From assembly GCA_024239055.1 (NCBI GenBank), contig JANBVJ010000002.1, positions 62,001 to 126,000 of the forward strand: a stretch of 64,000 nt of DNA, written 5' to 3'. The stretch's first letter is position 1. The number at the start of each line of letters is the position of its first letter. The translations under genes were made by a program, and so were the position numbers. Under the pieces are notes generated by a model. That model made no database searches. It saw only the letters and a program-made list of their open reading frames with translations, and was not told the DNA's origin. Below, piece after piece: positions 45,601 through 50,848 of the stretch. Source of the DNA: Patescibacteria group bacterium (lineage in GTDB: Bacteria > Patescibacteria > Paceibacteria > Paceibacterales > UBA10102).

Positions 45601-45953
45601 GTCTCAACGAAACCTGATTCAAGAGATATTGGTTGTCCGTACTTTAATGCAAAGTATTGATCTGGATCTGGTGGTGGATTGTCTATAGTGGTAGGTATTA
45701 CAAGGAAAGCAGAAGTAACAATTGGATTGAAGTTGTAAGTTGCAAGTGTTAGCATTAGTTCTTGTTCTTGGTAGTATTCTGCATAAGCCGATGTAATAGG
45801 AGTCCATTCAACTCCTTCATATCCAAAAGTTACATTCGTATTCAGTAAAGTTGGAAAACCAACTGCTACGAAAAATATTATCAAAGTTAAACCGACAAAA
45901 ATATTGATCTCACGAAGATCCGATCCTAGATCTCGTTTGATAATCCTCTTCAA
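30684..45953 (-). CDS. Giant 5089-residue multidomain surface or fibre protein
   Basis: The N-terminus is RD(L/I)xxINIFVGLTLIIFF-like with one transmembrane segment at about 17-36. A LamG-type domain lies at about 630-885, followed by a long series of FnIII domains (xxDLTAxxxxxSIxLxWxA...YRIxR pattern) alternating with jelly-roll-like blocks. A beta-propeller-like stretch with repeated F-x-DGT-K-M-F and D-x-x-x-x-Y/F-x-L-ST elements spans about 3590-3840. Two similar sandwich domains at 3880-4370 and three FnIII domains at 4390-4685 follow. RLTGLSILS opens a terminal module at about 4905. A transmembrane helix at about 5038-5061 and a KGGRRRQTRVKKKFKKKF tail end it. Both termini are membrane-anchored. 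It is likely an adhesion fibre that binds host surface glycans or proteins. Confidence 0.9.
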   Translation of the reverse strand: MKRIIKRDLGSDLREINIFVGLTLIIFFVAVGFPTLLNTNVTFGYEGVEWTPITSAYAEYYQEQELMLTLATYNFNPIVTSAFLVIPTTIDNPPPDPDQYFALKYGQPISLESGFVETEKPEMISLKAVNLLHQVGSWVPIAWEEEVFEVEKSVYDKFNEENDFNLGFLGDIGFIQEAEATIIYVPMDKDILGALSGAGAECIADPYPDGGAISGAGGTLLANNQADITTTPCRVAIYNQSPLFPPELIDELTSILLRFKITSGASNHDCGVRRLDGIPSTQGGLMTAGDVWHNATGGAPLWTTNLNGGICRGQTLFTVPNDIGFTASGSALADFKNRVRTNLHPDGEKVSASDFSQPDGIVSTVVNWNGFPFRAGVNRFAVADGEYTRYTINIPVNNSQGFWQMKEHTQFPTGLMDDCKFQRLGDAFNINTATSDADQGQCMVFKTINKTAIEGKQFKTTISATKSGGTGSMRAFIDVIDGRMDMETIYAGGTGVLAITKTDHPENALRSDLGTGQNHRLGIMEVDLPFTGDIQVDPLYFASSESEITIYVGLKDNSTDGSISMNITSVQIDDNELYNFTQPVVWFYEHPINDGNPTPLKKIADYGFLSLNVTLPLGLGNSLNGVDNSTAPNTGSLGSSADAEYFEGGSLSTFVVNASGIINEAVIQNGTSSGDTQGEIHLGSDASLWDFLTIGNSGSNLTSINFWLNGDVVGATQYPLISSGSNTDANSFLLYTQSGDIRLLVKEAGTNIVNGGAFNGIIPADDGQWHMVTLLLNKTDTIGYARVCVDGSGNCDIEIGLALHTGTGSTPPDPLTIGDNTHNNVASLIIENTFNVDELTIWNGYSLTDTDIDNMYNSGAGASSDGIGASFQVLDMTFDLTQAIGSFPEITNPVPENAVLSGSVTLGKSLDIDWVHDGINTTGYRIYRTSTESGDEKILYSFETLITPQTQILSELPADYTAETSWGTTFVNEIVSRITMNHVFNSTGASGILRGAIFLDADQASSDGDFTIIKNSTTFRDPSVLAIPSDSPLTFNFYGTDLINLTSSVTTEGADNIGIGVSWDKTRVGDSGTTTFRSGDGIGGLTPRIVRADVSVPFWGTTNGQDLRAEFAVVNQTKLFSPEIPFVNDTGSLDTNFTDTTTIAKNTYFYRIVPLNGDIEGDTVVILNGTQGFNLNQTALDFVVAVDTVLAQLPVTSPPDQVVNLAISHDNINGELDLTWDVTPNADEYVVQRLSTERQQVEADGFGSESNFALSTSSTNDILGDDSGFDTFDIPTQSELRTGRFDFHDPTGGQVVYGYWLNVISGGVNQLEPDVQGEVNQTGFMMSHGTRLARDCSRMQTDYEQDGWTQRSTGKWFDGNCQVEQRYLGTQLKNLTVAETANAEIIGAFRKEFTSGEGFRVLRPFAGGGSGWRFQDSTFQWFTTSGLEIKSHVMNQTFINITTTTNNFFSDTTTNNYNSYFYRIIPKNILGENGTSSIVNGTLSLPPLRVPDLNATDNGATVDLVWAEAPIKKSRELSEDPIQGYIIQRATGGNETTIYDGLSHDVEEFFLDGTGLTTSNNPKDSSDRTHAGQQLNITQAVNITRIVVKLGCAGCGSFNVEPDISGSIHFANGTQITRSINPRIAMENDLGGALGDEGFVNWVFSPPIHLEPDEYIFGYQQAGAQTCNSGDCTTSVNRSFKVYFEETGVGGGSSGWAIGEDTISGIFTSNPINGTKDKDYAMAIYAETVWETIGTTTAGDLNFTDTSPPPTNTTKAYRVLAFNDAGVSHPPTLLHNPQNTTMVGMGVPQNDFFRENAQGTLTAGTLNYGEMVTFAVAPPIIAPDPINDLTVTPVSDSIFMNWTTPTGNVTGYRIERALSNETHYGETSEGNFFFPLHWENGAGFSLPAGTSFTIFTKEDPLHIVGQAFNATSDEKITSIVTTLYEQSALPCTIGQQTLMGSIFNNDTSAWIANSTNLVDACSVSTFSGFPPFRFTFDPPVEIASGSEYVIGITKNGTALDMEVRMLVGSRHNTAVDGFEVFSDTVPFVFNNTVTTNDAFMGVGFIDFDILVADTGSLITNFTDTTCPDGTTCHYNVRGLNGIVVADESNFAIGQEPIVEGTSDIANSTSSVWQYRELDTRRLVVPHMRIANDTDGLQFQSGQAGASLGDPRGCCVMFKSFNATLINGSDISTFYKHPPIGSTDLNIRVMEGFYQADDYFRLQNNDIGSDYPPAPSLPLSGSGDVIEQDITGDSVLASVNAPTSTVLTQFTLPAGSIDYADNESDWITVFFVFEDAQSNQHLYTIHNITISKIGTWNFTNSPVEQLVGSGGAGDPFGANTWNDNDLSSNDNLFNNQQDSGIITAGAGFSPPPPPDPVTDLTAVFNEETQSIELSWNASAGADSYRIFRTSTETADEVIEYQETAGGTPQNISMQGSSGDFDAILQRGDFFNGWIVDRWEGLVISRFEGGSGGNRCSENSAIGGFTTGSLFNDGMLTISSDNSTIANSTTIILPEDWGTNNALTWYYRGSDLLNITNGVNIDNARKLGIGISWWEGTSGTLNCDSRANVGEGGNSFWDFLTQIWTSNVANNDMLFTIAVINNTKLSADPEVDDTGSTATTFSDTNIDEASPVVGNTYFYRIVGLNALLEQGGFSNTVNATAVNATLTPPPTNVTAVQIGNDITINWTKEITADGYKILRKATNDTTSKVKGEDLPNDYLKLNDKPVGDVEIGGVRNQGTVTFNDFTCGGAQPCGRAQNFTMGNQDFTLDKIRLKIVGTSWSGGNSVLKVAVFNGSSASLNEILENSTDIFTSTIGSNPFPSGNFHDFEFDDFVLLANKTYMVGAYTNGSIVGTIQMYRDDTGFGFTSYATNFDNGELVTENGGDLTAWTRFNTLNLQIDLIGDQFEEIATLGDVDTFTDVLTSEDEGNLFFYKVQSLTGSTEGNVSSIVNQTAPLISGSDLFNSTSKIWQFREHDLEESILEGASGAGCLNNCGSGGKFPNANVSIGAQEGRTTADNGEPLPTDLLNINTGLSATGGDAENNDRGAGIIHFFKIFNLTEITDSSIEIAWQQEANGGVQSVGLTSVATLAVYDGIINKDSGFNFAHDIPVLSNVDGVRTSLSGLTLSGIEGASVGAGIGDFNMTIQTLNASSINWGSFNSSFATVVVSMRDPDSSPVGSNAGAYELFIANITVSKIGTWNFTNPQIIYTVEGNRQGAGDVCPKTCMDLQKGFIAERGFVNTTSFSLPQPPAQVTGLTVVQNMNNNATLDWDDIPDTDNYQVFRTDGSQWTIKEHTSFATSANNARYGYTISPNGTLLSNNADETGIEGNLGLLSFGEGYVLKTFTKSFIENKDIILEHQSYCGNVDCLVHGRLSIEVLNGDVESNIPTVFPTDLPRVATQLGIANAPVVPVTSIGIQNVTLDETGIDLSSADDIVTVLIRHSDQSVSVSTQHEIYRLFIGNASAGQTETIYDFSNPNINFTDLFEVGIFGNPQATLNNQNGTVVIGNGTVLIGSPVASEFTDTTISPITNLLNYTVRANNTNGFGINSTIVEFGLIQPITGLNATALNSTAINISWDQARTIHPSDPLTGVIIQRSQQIGIWNLTSGNDQNPTNHTSSYNVGAGLYITPDGTEMFVPDVLTDTVNKFSLTTPFEVSTAVSTQNSTDLSSTLGSKVAQITDVHFKLDGTKMFILESGNTDIYEYTLSTPFDLSTLAFNAEFTTLPTFIQGIWITEDGSRLYAPKSDNDRLFQFDLTTAWDITTLSQVADVPYLPSTGVFDVAVRSDGKFLGLLDIGGGLNDSVDGRNMTTAFDITTMITTGVGINVGQGGLFAPEPRSLWIPQSGSAVYVDEVADDEIFQFDMDTSLKVFGDFINVTTVDELITEFNDTGLIQNTTFIYRAKGQSAVSTGAFDLIVNATTDVGGVNSTQTETDVVTVLDERRNVIDKVIRNVEIFSGGGGATIFADNFTSYTTQGEADGNWTTTDTARVRVNISNDELDFSVPTSVTTNDGIAFDLGVALQADSKLALRYKLDIQTYSINSDATALEMHIGLSDSDETVVQSAIQDWIGLGLQTASNTEDYQVVASDGGFPSGGSSTLATFTRNLTQELIYVEMIRNSTTSLTINLFSDASFNTLLESQTVTIPAGITDLQYLKVMVKNSDGTANGDIIGIVDDIYLVEYDFFDNFETDNFTTMSGTRVSVDTVSRFMDWDSSGTGTYNQGEFVDPIGTTLDTEDWLLRAKLNITALSAGSDTTGNDLFIGFGDSNTLLPNQGQDFIGFRLSHNNPDGIIRVIASDGTVINTGATQGEVFTTNVDDLGINDVYLQVQRGVPNSTAVTATIFSDPLFLSPIESVEEVIEAGTTGIRYLKVMVSNRDGTGDSTYEGTIDDITFLNGGAGNVTLTFFTGDLVSSNDVVVITPPTIPEGITDLSASTVLNTCELSWSAPVTTSAINGYRIFRQVDGGGFTTLISNTTNIITTHNDTGLLMNILYEYDVRAGSRLGFANVTSNIESCLPVISGVPDAPSLVDVNEEPNGDVTIDWTEPAGSPTGYKIERKVGAGGFLVLIANTGNSLVTFTDTTTTPATQFTYRISGINAFGTGAFSNEGSITTASPPNAPLLSGAQNGDQIDISWTTPASANPITGYKIDRRINFGGFTTLIANTTTPNVLNFSDSNVTKPDTFGYRIRALSSAGEGTVSNVVDIIFGSHLIVKVREQDGSFFKGGGIVEGVNSTFNLLVGLDVNSNAIFDNLAVGNFNFTFTDADDFILNKTFNFPAPAGNDTSEFTINALVFDVDCPTNGAGTDIRIKVNYTDAKDITEFPSTPVCDSTDQVSWSTRWQGSAVNDTSTMVADFISTIFKANAEQFLASADVVPTSYNSGLNKITSETYVVNMTDVTINFNLFLGRAPAGGGGGGSGSQPTPQITIPDPEVVFAQRLTGLSILSRTHQFAQAGQVIEGSITVQWEGEDNLIVKGITLPDSDLDIRFDLPPFPLVQRLEGTGEFAMSSADIPYTIVLPPSECNADLGITINCFDPILHTLPLEFRFGLGDQEYVASTEVFVDGRPIPLDIVQLQIILLFMVLIASAVFGNFIRRRVKGGRRRQTRVKKKFKKKFDSS

Positions 45954-46048
45954 GTTATCAAATATTCAACGAATCAGGTTGATTTACGCTTAGTATCTTA
46001 ATAGTTTACCAAGTTGTTAAGATCCGGTAATGATCTCAGGCATGGATT

Positions 46049-46294
46049 TTAGGATCTTGCTCGCTTACGTTTCTCTTTGTATAAAAACACGAATGCAATA
46101 AACGAAATTACCATGATTGTTAATAGAGGAATCGTTGCTGGTGAATTTGGGAATTCAGATTCAGTCTGAACTAGATTTGCTGGTATTTCTGTTATTCCTG
46201 ATTCTAAGACTCCTGCCCAAATTGGGATAATTATGATTAGAAATATTAGGAATAGTCCTGCTCCACCAAAAAATCTTGCGTTAAATTTTGCCAT
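46049..46294 (-). CDS. Two-helix membrane protein before the giant gene
   Basis: This 81-residue protein has two hydrophobic segments (about 9-29 and 56-76) joined by a polar loop, and a KEKRKRARS tail. The start is six bases after the stop of the upstream surface-protein gene. It lies next to the gene for the 5089-residue protein. Two helices with a loop is a layout seen in some archaeal virus coat proteins, but also in many other small membrane proteins. Confidence 0.65.
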   Translation of the reverse strand: MAKFNARFFGGAGLFLIFLIIIIPIWAGVLESGITEIPANLVQTESEFPNSPATIPLLTIMVISFIAFVFLYKEKRKRARS

Positions 46295-46300
46295 TTATCA

Positions 46301-47722
46301 TCACTTTGGGAAATTGCATACTATGAAAGTTGAACCTGTCACAAATGGAACATAGAAATCCCATGCTACAGGTCTTATTGTATTAGTTACTGAACCTGTT
46401 ACTCTATTATAATCAACTGCCTGATCAAGAAAACATGAGTATGCATAATTCTTTTGTGATTTTGGTGTCATAAATCCAAAGTCTCCGTAAGGACTTGTTA
46501 ATGAATAGTTTGCGTTTCTAAACAATAATTCATCTATTACAACTCCTGTACCTGCTCCTGCATTAATTATCAAATCGTTTGCATCAAATAATTTTATTGA
46601 ACTTACTGATGGTGCTGGATGACTTGCAATAGTAATGGAACCTAAATTACAACCTGTTCCTCTATATCCAGTTCTTCCCGATAAAGTAGGACATGTTGGA
46701 CATGTAGGATCAACACAAGTATATGATGCTGATTGAAATCTTGCAATTGATGTTACTTTGAATGAATCATCTTGTGGATAAGATCTAATTTGGTTTCCTT
46801 CTGTGTCTGTTATGAATATTTGAATGTCATCACGAAATATATCAACTGAGAATAATGTTTGGTTAGTTAATCCATTTCTTTGTAATTCTTGACCAACACA
46901 TGGAGATGTTATACATACAATATTTTCTTTAACTGATAAATCCAAACTTTTAACAATAAATGATACTTTTGTGATCGCTTCATTAACAAATTTATCAAAG
47001 TGTGCATTAAAATCAAATGTTAAATTATCTGAAAGTATTTCAAGTGGAAGTGGTGTGAATTGTAATTTTAATTCACCATTTTGATCTGTTAATCCGTTTC
47101 CAGAAATTCTTGCATCAGTTGGAAATATTTCTAAGTCACCAACTTTTATGTTAAATGTTCCATCAGCATTGATCTGTGTGTCTGGATCTGTTTTTAAATT
47201 CAAATCAAGTTCAATAAATCCATTTCTGAAATCAATATCTGTTGTTTCTTCAACAAAAAGTGATGCAAATGGTATATCAAAAGCAAATGTTTCATTGAAT
47301 CTTTGTAATGTGCTGTCAATTTTAACTACATCTGCTTCAACTTGAATTACTTTTGCTGTTCCACAAAATAAGTTTAGTTCATCACAAATTTGTTCAATTG
47401 GTGGATCATCTGATGTTTCTGTCATGTTAATCATTGGATCATTAACTGGATCAACTACTGGTGGTTCATCTGGTAGACAGTTTATTCTTGGTGGATTATT
47501 TGTACCATCTTCTATTACATCATCAATACAATCTGGATCTGTTGGATCAATAATTGGTGGTACTGGTATTGGTACTTCAAACGGATCTGTATCAATTTCT
47601 TGTGGTGCAATATTATCCAAGTCAACATTAAAAACAAATAACATAACCGGAACAATCACTGCGATCAATACTCCAATTCCAAATACTGCAATTACAATTC
47701 TGCTGATTCCTTTTTTAGCCAT
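46301..47722 (-). CDS. Surface protein of the CNFPK family, copy 1
   Basis: This 473-residue protein has a basic head (MAKKGISR), a transmembrane helix at about 9-29, an acidic Pro-rich linker, a beta-domain with DFRNGFIELDLNLKTDPD and GLTDQNGELKLQF, and a C-terminal domain with disulfide-type cysteines that ends CNFPK. The genes at 47729 and 49187 share the same domain order and a similar ending (CNFPK, CDFPN). The junction with the upstream copy (CCCAAAGTGATGATTAATGGC) is the same as the one at its own end, so these are tandem duplicates. It is exposed on the cell or particle surface. Confidence 0.75.
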   Translation of the reverse strand: MAKKGISRIVIAVFGIGVLIAVIVPVMLFVFNVDLDNIAPQEIDTDPFEVPIPVPPIIDPTDPDCIDDVIEDGTNNPPRINCLPDEPPVVDPVNDPMINMTETSDDPPIEQICDELNLFCGTAKVIQVEADVVKIDSTLQRFNETFAFDIPFASLFVEETTDIDFRNGFIELDLNLKTDPDTQINADGTFNIKVGDLEIFPTDARISGNGLTDQNGELKLQFTPLPLEILSDNLTFDFNAHFDKFVNEAITKVSFIVKSLDLSVKENIVCITSPCVGQELQRNGLTNQTLFSVDIFRDDIQIFITDTEGNQIRSYPQDDSFKVTSIARFQSASYTCVDPTCPTCPTLSGRTGYRGTGCNLGSITIASHPAPSVSSIKLFDANDLIINAGAGTGVVIDELLFRNANYSLTSPYGDFGFMTPKSQKNYAYSCFLDQAVDYNRVTGSVTNTIRPVAWDFYVPFVTGSTFIVCNFPK

Positions 47723-47728
47723 TAATCA

Positions 47729-49180
47729 TCACTTTGGGAAATTACATGTCAAATATGGAAGTCCTGATGGTCTTAGACATTTACTACAAAATCCTGATCC
47801 TACTGGTGCTGATGCTTGTGCTATAGTACAGCGATAAGAGAAATTTTTTTGTTCTTCTGGTGCAGTAAATGTAAATGATCCGGCAGGTAAACTTCCTGCT
47901 GTACTTGTTACTTTACCATAATTTACTGTGTAAGTATCATTTCTTGTTATCAAATCCTTTACTATAAAATTTGTAAATGGTGCTAGATTTTGTAAAACTA
48001 AATCTCCGTTTGAATTTTTTACTTCAAGACTTGCAATTGTTGGTGATCCCAAAGAAAAATAACTAACTCTTGTCATCCAACACGCATATCTCATGTGTTT
48101 ATAGCATGAACTAACTCTTACAGATCCACTTTGAGCACCAATATTCAATTGATCATCAGTAGGAAATACTCTAACAGGTAGACCTTCTTGGTTTACTATT
48201 AGAATTAGGTTTTGATCTCTAAAGAAATCAAAGGTAAATACAGGTAGACCTTGTGCAGAATAGTCTACCTCAAATGCTTTTGCATTTAGTTCAAGAATTC
48301 TGAATTCCAGTGGTGTTATTCCAGTAGTTTGAATCATTGGAGTTAATGGTGGAACGTTTAGTAGAAAATCTTGTGATGTTGCACCAGTTGGACTAACGAA
48401 ATTAATTATTAATTCACCATTTTGATCGGTTGTTCCTGAAAATGAAAGTGTAATTGGTGATTGATTTAATGTTTGATTATCTAGAAAAACATCATAAAGT
48501 CCATCCCCTTCAACAAAGATGTTTGGGTCTGTTTTTATTTTTAATACTGTTACAAATCTACCTTCACTGAAATCCTTGTTTGATGTATCTTCAACAAATA
48601 ATGCTAATGGGAGTAATTGAAACTCGCTTGTCACAGTTTCTTCTGTTAGATCGGTAAAAATTTTTGTAACTTCTGTTATTACTGCCATATCAACTAACAT
48701 CGGAGTTAATTCTTCTGGATCTTCTTCTGGTGGTAAAATTTCAGTTACATTATCTCCTATTAATGGATCAGTTGTATCTGTTTGATTTTGCAACATTTCT
48801 AATTCCATGAATTGATCTTCATCGATTAGAATATCATCTGGATCACCAAGTCCAATCTCACCATTTGGATCTTCTATTACAAGTTCTTGTATCGGTTCAT
48901 CAAAAGGAATTGTAAATAAATCTGCACCTTCAACTGGTTCTGTTCCACCAAAAATATATTCATCTACAAGAACTCCTAAACCTTCACTATCATTTAGATC
49001 TATTATTGTACAAAAAAGTGGTGTCAATTCACCATAAAGAAAATCATTTACATTTGTTGTATCCATTGGAACTCCTTGTTTTAGAGTACAACTGTAAAAA
49101 TCAATTATCGTAAACCCACCTAATGCTATTAATGCTATAACTACAATCTTTTTCATTGTTAAAAATTTTTTCTTAGCCAT
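47729..49180 (-). CDS. Surface protein of the CNFPK family, copy 2
   Basis: This 483-residue protein has a basic head (MAKKKFLTMKK), a transmembrane helix at about 11-28 and an acidic linker. Its DFSEGRFVTVLKIKTDPN and GTTDQNGELIINF motifs correspond to the same motifs in copy 1. The C-terminal Cys-containing domain ends CNFPK. Stop codons TGA TGA follow in a row at the junction. It is a paralogue of 46301-47722 and 49187-50848. It is anchored with the bulk outside. Confidence 0.75.
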   Translation of the reverse strand: MAKKKFLTMKKIVVIALIALGGFTIIDFYSCTLKQGVPMDTTNVNDFLYGELTPLFCTIIDLNDSEGLGVLVDEYIFGGTEPVEGADLFTIPFDEPIQELVIEDPNGEIGLGDPDDILIDEDQFMELEMLQNQTDTTDPLIGDNVTEILPPEEDPEELTPMLVDMAVITEVTKIFTDLTEETVTSEFQLLPLALFVEDTSNKDFSEGRFVTVLKIKTDPNIFVEGDGLYDVFLDNQTLNQSPITLSFSGTTDQNGELIINFVSPTGATSQDFLLNVPPLTPMIQTTGITPLEFRILELNAKAFEVDYSAQGLPVFTFDFFRDQNLILIVNQEGLPVRVFPTDDQLNIGAQSGSVRVSSCYKHMRYACWMTRVSYFSLGSPTIASLEVKNSNGDLVLQNLAPFTNFIVKDLITRNDTYTVNYGKVTSTAGSLPAGSFTFTAPEEQKNFSYRCTIAQASAPVGSGFCSKCLRPSGLPYLTCNFPK

Positions 49181-49186
49181 TAATCA

Positions 49187-50848
49187 TCAATTCGGGAAAT
49201 CACATGTTACCTTTGTTACAATAAATGAATCTGGTACTAGAGTATGTCTAAAATATATACCATCTGATGTACATTTCACACAGATTTCACCACTTTCATA
49301 TTCCACTCTTTTGTAAGTCACTTTGTATTCGTTTGTACAAGTATAAGATTGAGTTTGTTGGGACTTTGGGAATGAAAGATCAGTTGATAGTGAAGGTGAA
49401 GCAATTGTTAATGTGTAATTAGTATTTCTTGGTAATAGTTCATTAAGTACCTCTCCTTGACCACCAGCAAATGATTGTAGCAGATTTCCACTATCATCTA
49501 ATAGATTTAACCCAATCACTCTTGCTGTATCAGTATCAAAAGTAATAGTCGTAATATTTGCGATACAACTATCTGGATTATTAGGTGAAGAGTTACTTCC
49601 TCTATTGAGTGTTACTTTACAATCTGGACAATCAGAAATTTTTTTTTCATATAAGAGACACGTTGTTCCTGTAACTGCTGTTGTAGCACCAGTGACTTTT
49701 AAGACTGAATCTGTTGGAAATATCCTTTCTGTTCCACCACTTTCATCATCAATTATTATTAGATTTGGATCTTTTGCAATGTCCATACTAAACAAAACAT
49801 TTTTTGTTCCTTGAAAATTTTGAACTGAATCTACTGTAAAGTCTGAATTAATTAAAACAAACTCCAAAGTTGATATTCCATCTGGAAATTTGTCAAAGTT
49901 TTCTTCAAATGAGAATGTAAATGATGGTGATCTAAGCCCTATGCTTGAAACAAACTCTGCACCTACACCTGTATTAAAATGAGTAAAAGAACATCCTGTA
50001 TCATCACCACAAAAAATTGCTGGAACTGGACAAATAGTTGTGCATTCTACTCCATCTACGTCAAAAGTTATTTGATCTGTAAGAACAGATTCACCATTTA
50101 TTAAAATATCAAAGTCTGCTGTACCAATAATTTGTGGATCATCTGATCTAAAAGATGCTTTAGTTTGAATTTCTAGAAAACCTTTAGAGAAATCAATGTT
50201 AGACACATCTTCAACAAAAAATGATAATGCAGGAATTTGTGAAATTTCAGTTGTAAAAGTTTTGTTGCCTTGAGTATCAATTTTAGTAATTAGTGATGAA
50301 AGTACAACTGTATTGGTTCCTATTGGTGGTACAATAATTATGTCAATACAATCTATTTCATCACATATTTGTACAGGTGGTGGATCAATTGATGTATCTG
50401 TATTATTAAGATCAGGTGGTGGTAATATTTCTTCAATTTCCTTTTCTAATGCTTCAATTCTTTCTATTGCATTTTGTAATAATTGCTCAGTAAGAACTCC
50501 TTTTTGAGCATCTTGTAATAATTCATCACAAACCCCAACAAAGTCTGGATCAAGTTCGAGTTCTAAACATATTCGTGCAAATTCTAAATCTTCGGTTGAT
50601 ATTTTTCTAATTTCATCTATTATCTTTTGAATTTGTTGTATTTCACTTTGAGTTATAACAGGTACAGGTATTTCAAAGCCATCAGGAACTTGTGGTACAA
50701 TATCAATTCCTAATGCATTTGCATACACTTCTCCAACTATTGGTACTTCAATTCCTGCAAAGAGAAGTAACAATGGAGTTAGTATAACAATTGTTAACCC
50801 AACTCCTGCTATTAGAGGAGTTTTAATTGCAGATTTTTTTTTAGCCAT
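49187..50848 (-). CDS. Surface protein of the CNFPK family, copy 3
   Basis: This 553-residue protein has a basic head (MAKKKSAIKTP) and a transmembrane helix at about 11-31. A helical segment (IQQIQKIIDEIRKI to IERIEALEKEIEEIL) is not present in the other copies and may be a coiled coil. After that come DFSKGFLEIQTKASF and the shared C-terminal domain, with extra cysteine pairs (CPDCK, CVKC), ending CDFPN. It overlaps the upstream gene's stop by one base. The added coiled coil suggests this copy has acquired a new role. Confidence 0.75.
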   Translation of the reverse strand: MAKKKSAIKTPLIAGVGLTIVILTPLLLLFAGIEVPIVGEVYANALGIDIVPQVPDGFEIPVPVITQSEIQQIQKIIDEIRKISTEDLEFARICLELELDPDFVGVCDELLQDAQKGVLTEQLLQNAIERIEALEKEIEEILPPPDLNNTDTSIDPPPVQICDEIDCIDIIIVPPIGTNTVVLSSLITKIDTQGNKTFTTEISQIPALSFFVEDVSNIDFSKGFLEIQTKASFRSDDPQIIGTADFDILINGESVLTDQITFDVDGVECTTICPVPAIFCGDDTGCSFTHFNTGVGAEFVSSIGLRSPSFTFSFEENFDKFPDGISTLEFVLINSDFTVDSVQNFQGTKNVLFSMDIAKDPNLIIIDDESGGTERIFPTDSVLKVTGATTAVTGTTCLLYEKKISDCPDCKVTLNRGSNSSPNNPDSCIANITTITFDTDTARVIGLNLLDDSGNLLQSFAGGQGEVLNELLPRNTNYTLTIASPSLSTDLSFPKSQQTQSYTCTNEYKVTYKRVEYESGEICVKCTSDGIYFRHTLVPDSFIVTKVTCDFPN

